The notes beneath the pieces are model-generated. The model worked only from the letters and a program-made list of their open reading frames with translations, was not told the origin of the DNA and made no database searches. A DNA stretch of 64,000 nucleotides from Fibrella rubiginis (GTDB lineage Bacteria > Bacteroidota > Bacteroidia > Cytophagales > Spirosomataceae): positions 62,001 to 126,000 of the forward strand of contig NZ_JAFMYV010000011.1 of the NCBI RefSeq assembly GCF_017353185.1. The letters are read 5' to 3'. The position numbers and the translations under genes are program-made. Positions 51,463 to 61,193 of this stretch are shown here, one piece after another (the stretch's first letter is position 1; every line of letters begins with the position of its first letter).

Positions 51463-54400
51463 ATGCGGCAATTTGTCAACATACTACTCAAAACCATCCT
51501 GCTTTTACTGCTGGTATTGGTTTCGGTGTTGGTGTTGCTACAGTTGCCACCTATTCAAACCTACATGGTGCAGCGGGCCGCCAAATGGGCCACTGAACGT
51601 CTCGGCATGCAGGTTACCATTGGCGGGGCATCCATCAAATGGTTCGACACGCTCACACTGGAAGAAGTCGGCGTCCGCGATTTTCAGGGGCGGCCTATGA
51701 TTCAGGTGGGGCGGCTGGAAGTAAACTACGACCTCGGCAACCTCGCCGACTTGTCGGGCCTGCCGATCTGGCTGGGCAACCTAATCACCAAACGCCGCGA
51801 GACAGACCCCCGTCGTACCGACACCCACCTGGACGAAGTGGTGCTTTACCAGCCCAACGTGCAGTTCATTTACAATGAAAAATCGGGCGACCTCAACTTC
51901 GACGATTTCATTGCCGCCATTGAACGGCTTACTTCCGACCCGAAAGCTCCCGCCAGCGACGTACACACGCCGTTTACAATCGGGCGGGTGTCGGTGGTAG
52001 ATGGGGCCTTTTCGATAGACGATCCACGGGAAAAGTACATGACAAATCCCAAGGATTTCGACTATAACCATATCCGGCTGTCGGCTATCCAGGGCAATGT
52101 AAAAAACTTTCTGGTGCTGGGCGACACCATTGCACTGGACGTAAACAAGCTCCGCACCACCGACATCAAAACCGGGCTGACGGTGAAGCGCATGGATACA
52201 AAGTTTCTGTATTCAGCCAAAAAGATGGAATTCGACCAGCTTTACATGGCCGTCAACAATTCCATCATTCGCGACTACGTAGCTTTCTCGTTCAACCGCC
52301 CCGGCGATATGGGCGACTTCAACACGAAGGTGGCCATCCGCGCCAATTTTGCCAACAGCATAATCCATTCGGCTGATTTGGGGGCGTTTTCAGACTACGT
52401 CCGCGGTTTGAAAGAGACCTGGACGCTGTCGGGCAATTTGCGCGGGCGGGTGGTTGATCTGTCGCTGGTGAACACCGATCTGCGGTTTGGTCAGCAAAGC
52501 CGCAGCCGACTGACGGGCGATCTGGCCTTTGTGGGGCTGCCCGACATGGACCATCTACGGGTAGACTGGCGGTTCAGGCCGTCGACGGTGGTCATGGCCG
52601 ACGTGCACCAGTATTACCCCGACCTGGCCTTTACCAAACTGGCCAACAAGATTAATGTGCTGGCGTTCAATGCCAACTTCGCCGGAACGTTCGACAATTT
52701 TGACACTAAAGGACAGTTTAACACCGCGCTGGGCCGGGTGGCGGGCAGCCTGAAACTGAAGCTGGCCGATAACCCCGATCAGACGACTTACGACGCAGAC
52801 CTGACCGCCGAAAATTTCCGCGTGGGAGAACTGATCGACCAACCCGGCACTATCGAGACCATTGACGGGCACGGGCGGCTACAGGGGCGGGGCACTGACC
52901 TGGGCAAAGCCTCGGCCGATGTAGACGGGCAATTTGCACGGCTTGGTTTCGACGGCTATTCGTACAAAAATCTAAGCTTACAGGGCAATCTCCAGAAAGC
53001 CTATTTCGATGGGCACGTGGCCCTGCGCGACCCCAACGCCAAGCTGAACCTCGACGGTCAGTTTGACCTGCGTGGCCCCCGCAACCGCTTCGACGTGCGG
53101 GGCACCATACAGCAGGCAGACCTCCGGGCGTTGGGTTACGTCACCGACTCTCTAACGGTTAGCACCTACTTAAATGCCGAACTGGAAGGCAACTCGCTGG
53201 ATCAGCTAACGGGCACGGCCAACTTACGGGATGCGTTTCTGACGTTGAACGGACGGAACCTGGCTATCGACACGCTGGCGCTGGTTTCGACAATTGAGGG
53301 CAACCAAAGCCGGTATCTAAACATCGATTCTGACTTCTTCGCGGCCCGTCTGCAAGGCAATTACCAACCAAAACGCACCCTGGCCGACCTGAAGCAACTG
53401 GTAAACGAATACAAATTATATTTTGGGGGTGATGCCACGGGCCGGGCAGACTACTATGCCCGGAAAACAGCCACTGCGCTCAAAACAAACCCGCTGCCCT
53501 ACCATGTCGATTACCTGCTTACGGTACGGAATGCCCGTCCGTTGCTGGCTTTCCTGGGGCCACAGGCCTATGTGGCAACGGGAACGCGTGTGGCAGGCCG
53601 GTTTAATGCTGACCACACGCAGTTTCTGACCACCAACGTGGCTACCGATTCTATCAGCTATCTCGGTTATCATTTCGGTCATACCGAACTGGACCTGAAC
53701 ACGTCAAAATTCACCAACGGTGAAGCCGTGCTGGCATCAGCTATTTTGTCATCGACGCGGCAGAAGCTGGGTAAGCTGGCCCCCACGGAAGGGCTGGAAG
53801 TGGAGGCATCGTGGGATCAGGACCATATCGAATTTACGAGCAGCGTGCAGCAGGCAGGTACCACCAATCAGGCCGACCTGAATGGGGCCTTGCAGTTCAA
53901 AGGTGATGCAGTAGACCTTTCTTTCCGTAAGTCACGGCTACGGTTGCTGGACACTGACTGGACGCTGAACCCGGAAAGTCTGGTACGCATTGTGGGCAAT
54001 GAGTTTACGTTACGGAACCTGACCTTATCTCACGAAAATCAGTTTATTACCGCCAACGGAAAAATATCGACAGACAGCACCCAACGGCTGGACCTGGCCG
54101 CGCGCGACTTCCAGCTTAGCTCGCTCAATCCGGTGTTGAACACCAACATCGGTGGGGTGCTCAACGGCACTGTTTTGCTGCGAAGCCTCTACAGCGCGGC
54201 CATTCTGGAAAGCCAGTTCAACGTATCGAAGCTGGCATATGACGGTGCTGAAATTGGCGACGTAGTTGGGCAGGGTACCTACGATCCGGCAGCGCAACGC
54301 GTAAACGTAGACACCCGGCTGATCCGCGACCGGGTCGACGTGCTGACGTTGACAGGCAGTTACACGCCTGGCCTGACAGCCAACTCCCTAGCACTCAAGG

Positions 54401-56148
54401 CTGTATTCAATAATGCTGAACTACGACTAGTGGCTCCCTTCACCAAAGACATCTTCTCAAACTTCGGGGGAACCCTGCTGGGGCAGGTCGATATTAAGGG
54501 TACGCCGAAAGCACCACTGCTGAGTGGCGCCATTGATGTGGTGAAAGGTCGTACTACGTTTGACTACCTGAAAGCGGATCTGTTTTTCGACAACAAAATC
54601 TATTTCGGCGAAAACGAGATCATCACTCGCCGCATGGTGCTCCGCGATGCTGACGGCAACACCGCTGTTATTCGGGGGGGCGTTTATCACGACAACTTCA
54701 AGTACTTCCAGCTCAATTTTGATGCAGAACTGGATCGGTTTAAGATTTTGAACACCACGCCCAAGGATAAAAACAGCGATATGTTCTATGGGCAGGCTGT
54801 TGTGACCGGGAAAGCGCAGCTATATGGCCCCCTCAACAACCTCACCGTGCAGGCCGACATGCGCAGCAATAAGGGCACGCGGATCTATATTCCGATGGAC
54901 GGTGCCGCCAGCGTGGCCGAGCAGAACTCGGTTCAGTTTGTGAGCCGCCGGCAGGGAGCAATCAAAGACACGGTGAAGACCACCCCCACAGTTGACCTGT
55001 CGGGTCTGACCCTCGATTTCAAATTCGACATCACGCCCGACGCCTATTGCGAAGTGCAGCTCGACCGGCAAACCGGCGATATTATCCGTACCAATGGCGA
55101 AGGCCGGATTGCCATGAAAATTGACACGAAAGGCGATTTCAGCATGACCGGGTCCTATGGTATCACCCAGGGCGACTACACATTTACGTTCCAGAACCTG
55201 ATTAACAAAAAGTTTCAGATCCGGCCCGGCAGCCGCCTCACCTGGACCGGAGACCCTTATGGTGCTGTAATGGACGTAACCGCCGCCTATACTCAGTCTA
55301 CGGCCCTGGGTGCGTTGCTGGCTAACACCTCGTCAAACAGTAACTCACCCGACCGCAACCGCCGTTACCCCGTCGACGTGCTGATTCGGCTGACAGGCCT
55401 GCTCACTACCCCCGACGTATCGTTTGACCTGAAAGTGAAGGAATATCCCGCTTCCGGCGAGTTCCGGCAGGCAGTAACTGCGTTTGAAAACCGGATTCAG
55501 AGCAATGACCAGGAGCTAACCCGGCAGGTATCCAGTCTGTTGTTGTTTAACCAGCTGATTCCTGAGGGGTCGAACCTGTTCAGTCAGGATGGTATTGGCA
55601 GTGCGGCGGGAGAGATCGCTTCCAACCTGGTAAACCGGGTATTTTCCAACGTGAACGACAAGCTCGACATTGGGGTGTCGCTGGGTAATCTGTTAGCGAC
55701 TAATTCAACCAACACCCTGTCGGCCAATGACAACCTGCTGAACAACCTACAGCTGCGGTTTTCGTATCGGTTGCTTAACGACCGTCTGCGCGTAAGCCGC
55801 GACGGAGGATTCACGTATGGCCAAAGTCAGGCCAGCGCGGCCAGTTTGCTGGGTGAGTGGACGCTGGAGTACTGGCTTACGCCCAACGGTCAACTACGGC
55901 TTAAAATGTATAACCGCAACCAGCAAAGCGCCCTGGGCCAGTCGATTTATAACTCGGCTACCCTGACTACCAGCGGCGGACTTAGTGTGCTATATACCAA
56001 GTCGTTCAACCGTTTTTTCAACAGTAAAGCGGCAAAACCCGGTATTACGCTGCCTAACGAAACGGCACCTGCCCCACCCACCACGGGCACTCAGCCACTG
56101 GCCATTCCGCCACCCTCAACAGCGGCGGGGTTAACCGACACCAAGTAG
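51463..56148 (+). CDS. tamB: TamB-like translocation/assembly protein (DUF490)
   Basis: 1561 residues, AsmA/TamB superfamily. N-terminal membrane anchor (ILLKTILLLLLVLVSVLVLL, about 7-26), then an AsmA-like start (IQTYMVQRAAKWATERLGMQV) and a very long beta-taco stretch. The C-terminal DUF490 region (from about 1,090) includes GRIAMKIDTKGDFSMTGSYG, FTFQNLINKKFQIRPGSRLTW and QVSSLLLFNQLIPEG. Bridges inner and outer membranes in lipid transport or outer-membrane protein assembly. No Omp85 partner is next to it. The C-terminal 40 residues are P/T-rich. Confidence 0.9.
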   Translation: MRQFVNILLKTILLLLLVLVSVLVLLQLPPIQTYMVQRAAKWATERLGMQVTIGGASIKWFDTLTLEEVGVRDFQGRPMIQVGRLEVNYDLGNLADLSGLPIWLGNLITKRRETDPRRTDTHLDEVVLYQPNVQFIYNEKSGDLNFDDFIAAIERLTSDPKAPASDVHTPFTIGRVSVVDGAFSIDDPREKYMTNPKDFDYNHIRLSAIQGNVKNFLVLGDTIALDVNKLRTTDIKTGLTVKRMDTKFLYSAKKMEFDQLYMAVNNSIIRDYVAFSFNRPGDMGDFNTKVAIRANFANSIIHSADLGAFSDYVRGLKETWTLSGNLRGRVVDLSLVNTDLRFGQQSRSRLTGDLAFVGLPDMDHLRVDWRFRPSTVVMADVHQYYPDLAFTKLANKINVLAFNANFAGTFDNFDTKGQFNTALGRVAGSLKLKLADNPDQTTYDADLTAENFRVGELIDQPGTIETIDGHGRLQGRGTDLGKASADVDGQFARLGFDGYSYKNLSLQGNLQKAYFDGHVALRDPNAKLNLDGQFDLRGPRNRFDVRGTIQQADLRALGYVTDSLTVSTYLNAELEGNSLDQLTGTANLRDAFLTLNGRNLAIDTLALVSTIEGNQSRYLNIDSDFFAARLQGNYQPKRTLADLKQLVNEYKLYFGGDATGRADYYARKTATALKTNPLPYHVDYLLTVRNARPLLAFLGPQAYVATGTRVAGRFNADHTQFLTTNVATDSISYLGYHFGHTELDLNTSKFTNGEAVLASAILSSTRQKLGKLAPTEGLEVEASWDQDHIEFTSSVQQAGTTNQADLNGALQFKGDAVDLSFRKSRLRLLDTDWTLNPESLVRIVGNEFTLRNLTLSHENQFITANGKISTDSTQRLDLAARDFQLSSLNPVLNTNIGGVLNGTVLLRSLYSAAILESQFNVSKLAYDGAEIGDVVGQGTYDPAAQRVNVDTRLIRDRVDVLTLTGSYTPGLTANSLALKAVFNNAELRLVAPFTKDIFSNFGGTLLGQVDIKGTPKAPLLSGAIDVVKGRTTFDYLKADLFFDNKIYFGENEIITRRMVLRDADGNTAVIRGGVYHDNFKYFQLNFDAELDRFKILNTTPKDKNSDMFYGQAVVTGKAQLYGPLNNLTVQADMRSNKGTRIYIPMDGAASVAEQNSVQFVSRRQGAIKDTVKTTPTVDLSGLTLDFKFDITPDAYCEVQLDRQTGDIIRTNGEGRIAMKIDTKGDFSMTGSYGITQGDYTFTFQNLINKKFQIRPGSRLTWTGDPYGAVMDVTAAYTQSTALGALLANTSSNSNSPDRNRRYPVDVLIRLTGLLTTPDVSFDLKVKEYPASGEFRQAVTAFENRIQSNDQELTRQVSSLLLFNQLIPEGSNLFSQDGIGSAAGEIASNLVNRVFSNVNDKLDIGVSLGNLLATNSTNTLSANDNLLNNLQLRFSYRLLNDRLRVSRDGGFTYGQSQASAASLLGEWTLEYWLTPNGQLRLKMYNRNQQSALGQSIYNSATLTTSGGLSVLYTKSFNRFFNSKAAKPGITLPNETAPAPPTTGTQPLAIPPPSTAAGLTDTK

Positions 56149-56156
56149 GCGGCAAC

Positions 56157-57431
56157 TTACCCCTTCCCTACCGACACCCGGACGGACTCGATGCGGGTGC
56201 CCTTTACGGCCTCAACCACAATAGTGTAGGGCGGCACCTGAAACACATCACCTACATTGGGCAGGTCTTCATTAATGGAAAGGATGAGACCACTAAGCGT
56301 GTCGTAGTCTCCTTCGGGAAGGCTCCAGCCGTACTTTTCGTTTAAGTCGTCGATCTCGTGGCGAGCCGACAGCCGGTAGGTATTCTCGTCAATCTGCTGT
56401 TCAATCCAGTCTTCGTTGTTGTCGTATTCATCCTGGATTTCGCCAAATATCTGCTCCACAATATCCTCAACGGTGATGATACCCGCTGTGCCGCCAAACT
56501 CGTCGACCACCAGAGCCAGGCTTTTCCGTTCCGACAGAAACCGCAATAGCAGATCATTGGCGGGCATGGTTTCAGGCACGGTGATCAAGGGCGACAGGAT
56601 GGCATCGATGCGCTGTGGTTTTTTGAACAGGGCCGTGGCGTGGCAATAGCCAATGATGTCGTCGATACTTTCGCGGTAAACCAGAATCTTCGAATGGCCA
56701 CTCTGCTGAAACGTCTCGCGCAGTTCGTCAATCGAATCATCTACGTCAACGGCGGCAATTTCAGTGCGCGGCACGAGGCAGTCGCGCACCCGCACGTCGC
56801 GAAACTCGATGGCATTGTTAAAAATACGCGTGTCTACTTCTACATCCTGCTCGCTTTCGGTAGGGTTCTGGTTAAGTTGCTGGAGGTAGTTATTGAGGTC
56901 GGTAAGGCCAAAAACAGGGCGGATTTCATCAACACGCTGGCGCAGAATGTATTTGTTAACCATCCGGGCAAGGCTTACCAACACCCGAACCAGCGGCGCA
57001 ATAGCCTGGTAGATAACCCAAAGCGGTACGGCCAGCCGTTCTATAAACGCATCGGGGTGAATGAGCGCCAGGCTCTTGGGCAGGTAATCGGCGAACGGCA
57101 GGAAAATCAGCGTCAGGATAACGGTTTCAATGGCCAGCAGTGCCATTGGGCTGTCGAACGCAGCAGGCAGCAGCCGTTCCAGCAGGGGGTTCAGCGCCGT
57201 AACACCCAGCACAGCATAGAGTACCAGAAACAGCGTGTTGCCGGTGAGTGTAGTGCCAATAAACAGGATGGGGTTCTTCAGGAACTTGGTCACCAGCTTC
57301 TCGCCCAGTGGCCCCTGCTTGCTGTGCAGGTCGAAATAGAGCCGGTTTACCGAACTGTAGGCTGTCTCGACCGCCGCAAAAAAACCGGTGGCAATCAACG
57401 CAAGAAGGGCACCCAGCAAGATATAAGTCAT
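56157..57431 (-). CDS. gldE: CNNM/CorC-type protein, GldE homologue
   Basis: About 424 residues from the ATG at 57431. DUF21 membrane domain (GALLALIATGFFAAVETAYS, three to four helices, 1-190), two CBS domains (VRVRDCLVPRTEIAAVDV, about 215; MPANDLLLRFLSERKSLALVVDEFGGTAGIIT, about 300) and a C-terminal CorC_HlyC domain (GDYDTLSGLILSINEDLPNVGD). The layout fits GldE, required with GldD for gliding in Flavobacterium; general CorC magnesium/cobalt transport relatives are the alternative. Follows the ccm cluster after a hairpin. Confidence 0.85.
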   Translation of the reverse strand: MTYILLGALLALIATGFFAAVETAYSSVNRLYFDLHSKQGPLGEKLVTKFLKNPILFIGTTLTGNTLFLVLYAVLGVTALNPLLERLLPAAFDSPMALLAIETVILTLIFLPFADYLPKSLALIHPDAFIERLAVPLWVIYQAIAPLVRVLVSLARMVNKYILRQRVDEIRPVFGLTDLNNYLQQLNQNPTESEQDVEVDTRIFNNAIEFRDVRVRDCLVPRTEIAAVDVDDSIDELRETFQQSGHSKILVYRESIDDIIGYCHATALFKKPQRIDAILSPLITVPETMPANDLLLRFLSERKSLALVVDEFGGTAGIITVEDIVEQIFGEIQDEYDNNEDWIEQQIDENTYRLSARHEIDDLNEKYGWSLPEGDYDTLSGLILSINEDLPNVGDVFQVPPYTIVVEAVKGTRIESVRVSVGKG

Positions 57432-57453
57432 AGATGTTGAGAGGCGAGAAAGG

Positions 57454-57544
57454 AGAAGAGACAAGAAATAAGAAGTGAGAAACAGGAGGTCTCGCCTCTT
57501 ATTTCTTGCTTCCTGGCTCTCACTTCTTATTTCTTGTCTCTTCT
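57454..57544. repeat. Inverted repeat, 27-nt perfect arms (GAAATAAGAAGTGAG words)
   Basis: Arms 57454-57480 and 57518-57544 are exact reverse complements; a second nested pair, GAGGCGAG (57441) with CTCGCCTC (57491), overlaps. It lies between gldE and the small membrane protein gene, whose last eight codons and stop are inside the right arm. Confidence 0.85.
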
Positions 57545-57783
57545 TTATTACTCTTCTTAGCCGCTGTTTTTTTGCGGGTTTCGATCATCTGCTTGATCGT
57601 GGGCGACACGTCTTTCTGAACCTGACGGTCGCGGTAACGAAAAAACTGGTAAGCAAACAGAAAGACCAGCGCCATCATCAGGGCCGGGTAGCTTTCCAGA
57701 AAACCGGCCCGACGTACCTCCAGCGCCCAGATAAACAGGCTACCGATAAACAGCGAAAGCAGGGCCGTATCGCGCAGTTTCAT
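57520..57783 (-). CDS. Small two-helix membrane protein of the ccm cluster
   Basis: 87 residues. Two hydrophobic helices (TALLSLFIGSLFIWALEV, about 6-23; ALMMALVFLFAYQFFRY, about 34-50) and a basic tail (RKKTAAKKSNKEETRNKK). The final residues EETRNKK and the TGA are encoded by a hairpin arm, so the tail may be an accretion. Start overlaps the ccmF stop by 4 bp (ATGA), indicating coupling to cytochrome c maturation. No known family recognised. Confidence 0.6.
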   Translation of the reverse strand: MKLRDTALLSLFIGSLFIWALEVRRAGFLESYPALMMALVFLFAYQFFRYRDRQVQKDVSPTIKQMIETRKKTAAKKSNKEETRNKK

Positions 57784-60398
57784 ACCGTTTTTGCGGGATT
57801 TTTGTACGTAGGCACTTTGCGCTTAGGAGCCGCAACGACCCGGTCTTTCGCCAGGTCTACTTCGTCTTTTTCGGTCATCCTGCCACTTTCGCGATAACGC
57901 CGCACCGACGACATGGTAAAGCCAACAACCAGCACCAGCGTACCGATCCAGAGCAGGTTGATCAGCGGCTTTTCCGAGGCTTTCATGACGATGTAGTCGC
58001 GCTGCGTGCGGTTCACGTTGAAGGTGAACAGGCCCGTTTTTGGGTCGATCATGGCGAGTTGAATACGTACGCCAATCTCGTCGCTGATGTCGGGTGGGCT
58101 GGCGAAGGCTTTGTCACGCACCACAAAAGCTGGGCGTAAGGTAACTACGTGGTCTTTGTAGAGTACCCGCACGCTGGCCTGCACCGCAATGTCATTGGGT
58201 TTCATGGTCATGCCCGGCACCTCATCCACTTTCTTCACATCATCCAGAATAGCCACGTAGTCATTCAGGAAAAACGTGTCGCGGATGGCTACGCTATATT
58301 TTTCTGTCTTCTCCCAGCGGCTTTCGGCGTTGGGGTCCGGCACCGACGAGACGAACGTATAGAGGTCGCGACCAGCCTTGCGCTTAATGTCGGGCGAAGC
58401 CAGCAGGCCCATCCGGTCGTTGACCTGTGCGCGTGGGTATAGCGAAAAGACTTTGCCTTTCTGATCGCGGTATTCCACTTCGTAGTAAGTGTTCTCAGGA
58501 TACAGGGCCACGGTGTCGCCTTTCTGGTGATACACTTTGCCGTTATAAGCCAGATCCTGCTCTGCAATGCCGTGGTAATCGCCCTCGATCACCGTCACGG
58601 CTTTGCGAGGCTGGTAGCCGGGCATATCGCGCACTTCAATGCGCTGCCCCCGGTAGGTCATCTGGTAATCGCCCATACGCTCGGCCTGATTCAGCCACAG
58701 CAGTACGTTCTCCTTATTGCCTTTGTTGTCGTCTTTGGTAAACTCGGCATTTTTCGAAATCATCAGGCCACTGTTATTGATCGACACCACTTTTGAGTAG
58801 CCCGACGAAAACAGAATACCCAGCAGCATCAGGGCCACTCCCATGTGCGTCACCGCGCCACCCGACACCCGGTAATTCCCCTGCGCAATACCCAGCAGAA
58901 TGGCACCATTGGCCATCAGCGCAAACATCGACGTGGTCAGCAGCACCATAAAAATAGGGTTCTTCACGTCGCCGAAGTAAATGAACGCCGCCGAGGCCAG
59001 CAGCGTCAGCACGGCGGGTGCGGTAAGACCGTCCATGTTGCCCTTACCGATTTTGCGCCACCACATGTACTGACCTACCCCCGTAAGTAGGGCAATGAGG
59101 CTGAAAAACCAGATCTGGAATTTGTTGTAGTGGGCCACCTGATCACCGGGAGGGGCAATGTTGGCGGTTTTGCCAAACACCTCGGCAATCTTGTTGAACA
59201 CCGGAAACGAGGTGGTGAAGATGATCTGAAAACCAGCCAGACACAGCACCAGCGCCCCAATCAGCAGCCAGGTTTCTTTGTTATAGGTCGACAGTTCTTT
59301 TTCATCGCTGACAATCAGGTGCCATTTGGCCGCCATCAGCCCGACGGCCAACACGAGAAACGCCAGCAGGTATACCAGCAGTTGCCCGGATAAACCCAGG
59401 TCGGTGAATGAGTGAACCGAAGCGTTGCCCAGGATACCACTCCGCGCCAGGAAGGTTGAATAGAGAATAAGCAGAAACTGCGCTACGGTGAGGATAATGG
59501 CCGCTTTCACCCCCGCCGACGACCGTTTGGCAATCAGCATCATGTGGATGGCGGCAATCATAATAAGCCAGGGTACAAACACGGCATTCTCTACGGGGTC
59601 CCAGTTCCAGTAACCGCCGAAGTTCAGCGTCTCATAGGCCCAGTAGCCACCCATCATAATACCTACGCCCAACACCACGGCACCTACCAGCATCCAGGGT
59701 TGCGCGGCACGCACCCAGTCGATGGGTTTGTTTTGCCAGAGACCGGCAATACAGTAGGCAAACGGCACCAGCGTAAGCGCAAAGCCCAAAAACAGCGTGG
59801 GCGGGTGGATCACCATCCAGTAGTTCTGTAGCAGCGGGTTCAGGCCTTTGCCATCGGCAGGAATAAAGTTGGGGTCCATGGTAAACACCGGGGCGTCGGG
59901 CATGGCTTCCTTGAGCAGCATGAACGGCGACGAACCAATTTTCAGATCACCCACGGCCACACCCAGAATCATCGACGCCAGAAACACCTGCACTGAAGCA
60001 AACACGGTCATCAGTGGACCTTCCCAGCGCGACCCGGCGGTACGCGTCAGGATGGCGCCAAGTACAGCGTTCCAGAACAGCCACAGCAGGAAGCTACCCT
60101 CCTGCCCTTCCCAGAAACAGGAGATCATGAAGTGCACCGGCAACGCCCGCGACGAGTGGCTCCAAGCATACTGGTACTCGAACCGGTGGTTATAGATGAT
60201 AAAAAACAGCGACGCCACCACCCCCACGATGGTGGCCCCGTGGACATAAAACGCCGACCGGGCCAGTCCTTTCCAGTGCGCCTCATCGGCGGGTTGGGTG
60301 GCGAGGGTTGTTTTCAGGTAAGCAAACGTGGCCACCATCGCCGTCACAAACGACAGGATGACGAACAGGTGCCCAAGGTTTCCAACGGTAAAATCCAT
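57780..60398 (-). CDS. ccmF: Cytochrome c heme lyase subunit CcmF
   Basis: 872 residues, larger than E. coli CcmF (about 650) because of a long periplasmic region near residues 530-830. The WWD signature FGGYWNWDPVENAVFVPW (about 249-266), HPPTLFLGFALTLVPFAYC with heme-ligand histidine, and HMMLIAKRS are clear. About fourteen hydrophobic helices. Ligates heme from CcmE to apocytochrome CxxCH. No CcmH-like gene is near. Adjacent genes: a small orphan antitoxin-like gene upstream and the two-helix protein downstream. Confidence 0.95.
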   Translation of the reverse strand: MDFTVGNLGHLFVILSFVTAMVATFAYLKTTLATQPADEAHWKGLARSAFYVHGATIVGVVASLFFIIYNHRFEYQYAWSHSSRALPVHFMISCFWEGQEGSFLLWLFWNAVLGAILTRTAGSRWEGPLMTVFASVQVFLASMILGVAVGDLKIGSSPFMLLKEAMPDAPVFTMDPNFIPADGKGLNPLLQNYWMVIHPPTLFLGFALTLVPFAYCIAGLWQNKPIDWVRAAQPWMLVGAVVLGVGIMMGGYWAYETLNFGGYWNWDPVENAVFVPWLIMIAAIHMMLIAKRSSAGVKAAIILTVAQFLLILYSTFLARSGILGNASVHSFTDLGLSGQLLVYLLAFLVLAVGLMAAKWHLIVSDEKELSTYNKETWLLIGALVLCLAGFQIIFTTSFPVFNKIAEVFGKTANIAPPGDQVAHYNKFQIWFFSLIALLTGVGQYMWWRKIGKGNMDGLTAPAVLTLLASAAFIYFGDVKNPIFMVLLTTSMFALMANGAILLGIAQGNYRVSGGAVTHMGVALMLLGILFSSGYSKVVSINNSGLMISKNAEFTKDDNKGNKENVLLWLNQAERMGDYQMTYRGQRIEVRDMPGYQPRKAVTVIEGDYHGIAEQDLAYNGKVYHQKGDTVALYPENTYYEVEYRDQKGKVFSLYPRAQVNDRMGLLASPDIKRKAGRDLYTFVSSVPDPNAESRWEKTEKYSVAIRDTFFLNDYVAILDDVKKVDEVPGMTMKPNDIAVQASVRVLYKDHVVTLRPAFVVRDKAFASPPDISDEIGVRIQLAMIDPKTGLFTFNVNRTQRDYIVMKASEKPLINLLWIGTLVLVVGFTMSSVRRYRESGRMTEKDEVDLAKDRVVAAPKRKVPTYKNPAKTV

Positions 60399-60414
60399 GT
60401 TGTTGATACTGCTG

Positions 60415-60612
60415 TTATAAAGGTCTGGTTCGCCCTTGTTTTACGGCGATGTCTACCTCTCTGAGGAGATTATCCAAGCGGCCAGCCTCAAAGTCTTTCG
60501 CTATCTGCTTGTCCCAAAGTGCATGATCATAGTCGGCTAACCAGCTTGCTAAGTGCGTAATTTCTTGAGGACGAAGCTGTCTGATAGCTGACTTGATTTC
60601 TGAGACGGTCAT
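60415..60612 (-). CDS. Orphan antitoxin-like small protein
   Basis: 65 residues from the ATG at 60612. MTVSEIKSAIRQLRPQEI, LASWLADYDHALWDKQI and KDFEAGRLDNLLREV match a pattern I know from small proteins placed before RelE/ParE-type toxins (xWDxQIxxDxxxGxLDxLxxEA). No toxin gene follows; ccmF begins 16 bp later. Either an orphan antitoxin or a reused regulatory protein. Inserted between ccmE and ccmF, which are usually adjacent. Confidence 0.6.
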   Translation of the reverse strand: MTVSEIKSAIRQLRPQEITHLASWLADYDHALWDKQIAKDFEAGRLDNLLREVDIAVKQGRTRPL

Positions 60613-60654
60613 TGGGTAGAGTCGAGAGGTGAGTTGGTGAGTTGGCCCAATCAA

Positions 60655-60727
60655 GCTTTTTTGTCATCCCGACCGCACCGGTCCGCCGTGGTCCGGCATC
60701 CCGGTGCGGTCGGGATGACAAAAAAGC
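60655..60727. terminator. Hairpin with perfect 27-nt arms after ccmE
   Basis: Arms 60655-60681 and 60701-60727 pair exactly; loop 19 nt. Outer ends are runs of T and A, and the stem contains GTCATCCCGACCGCACCGG, a word type frequent in bacterial intergenic repeats. Three bases separate it from the ccmE stop (60730). Strong intrinsic terminator shape in both directions. Confidence 0.85.
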
Positions 60728-60729
60728 CT

Positions 60730-61170
60730 CTACAATTTCGCCGTTTTAGCTTCGTGTTCGGTTACGTCCAGCTTGCCGTCCTGGTATTTGGATGGGCATT
60801 TGAGCAGGATTTTCTGCGCCTGGAAATGGTCGCCCTGCATGGCTCCAATCACCACAATTTGTTCTGACCGGTCAAAATCCTGGGGCTTGGGGCTGTTGTA
60901 GACGCATCTCTGCACCTTATTTTCGTTGTCGACAAGGGTAAACTCAAAGTGGTTGGGGTCTATCTGGGGCTGATACAAAATGCCTTCCGCTTTGCCGTCG
61001 GCCCCTTTTTTTACCTTACCTACTACATGAACCAGGTCTGCGTCGCCATCTTTAGCCAGGGACATGGCCTTGCCGAAGGTGACATACGTGCTGGCATCGC
61101 CGGTGGCGGTGGCAACAATACCGATGGCTATCGCGATAACGATAATGCCGATGATGTGCGAGAGTTTCAT
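60730..61170 (-). CDS. ccmE: Heme chaperone CcmE, CxxxY type
   Basis: 146 residues. N-terminal membrane helix (HIIGIIVIAIAIGIVATATG, about 5-24), then an OB-fold (VVGKVKKGADGKAEGI, FEFTLVDNENKVQRCVYNSP, QIVVIGAMQGDHFQAQKILL). The heme-binding motif is CPSKY (125-129), where E. coli has HDENY. This CxxxY form is known from Desulfovibrio-type System I* CcmE, where cysteine binds heme covalently. Acts with CcmC and CcmF in the periplasm. Confidence 0.92.
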   Translation of the reverse strand: MKLSHIIGIIVIAIAIGIVATATGDASTYVTFGKAMSLAKDGDADLVHVVGKVKKGADGKAEGILYQPQIDPNHFEFTLVDNENKVQRCVYNSPKPQDFDRSEQIVVIGAMQGDHFQAQKILLKCPSKYQDGKLDVTEHEAKTAKL

Positions 61171-61193
61171 AACTAATAGGCAGACAATGGATG

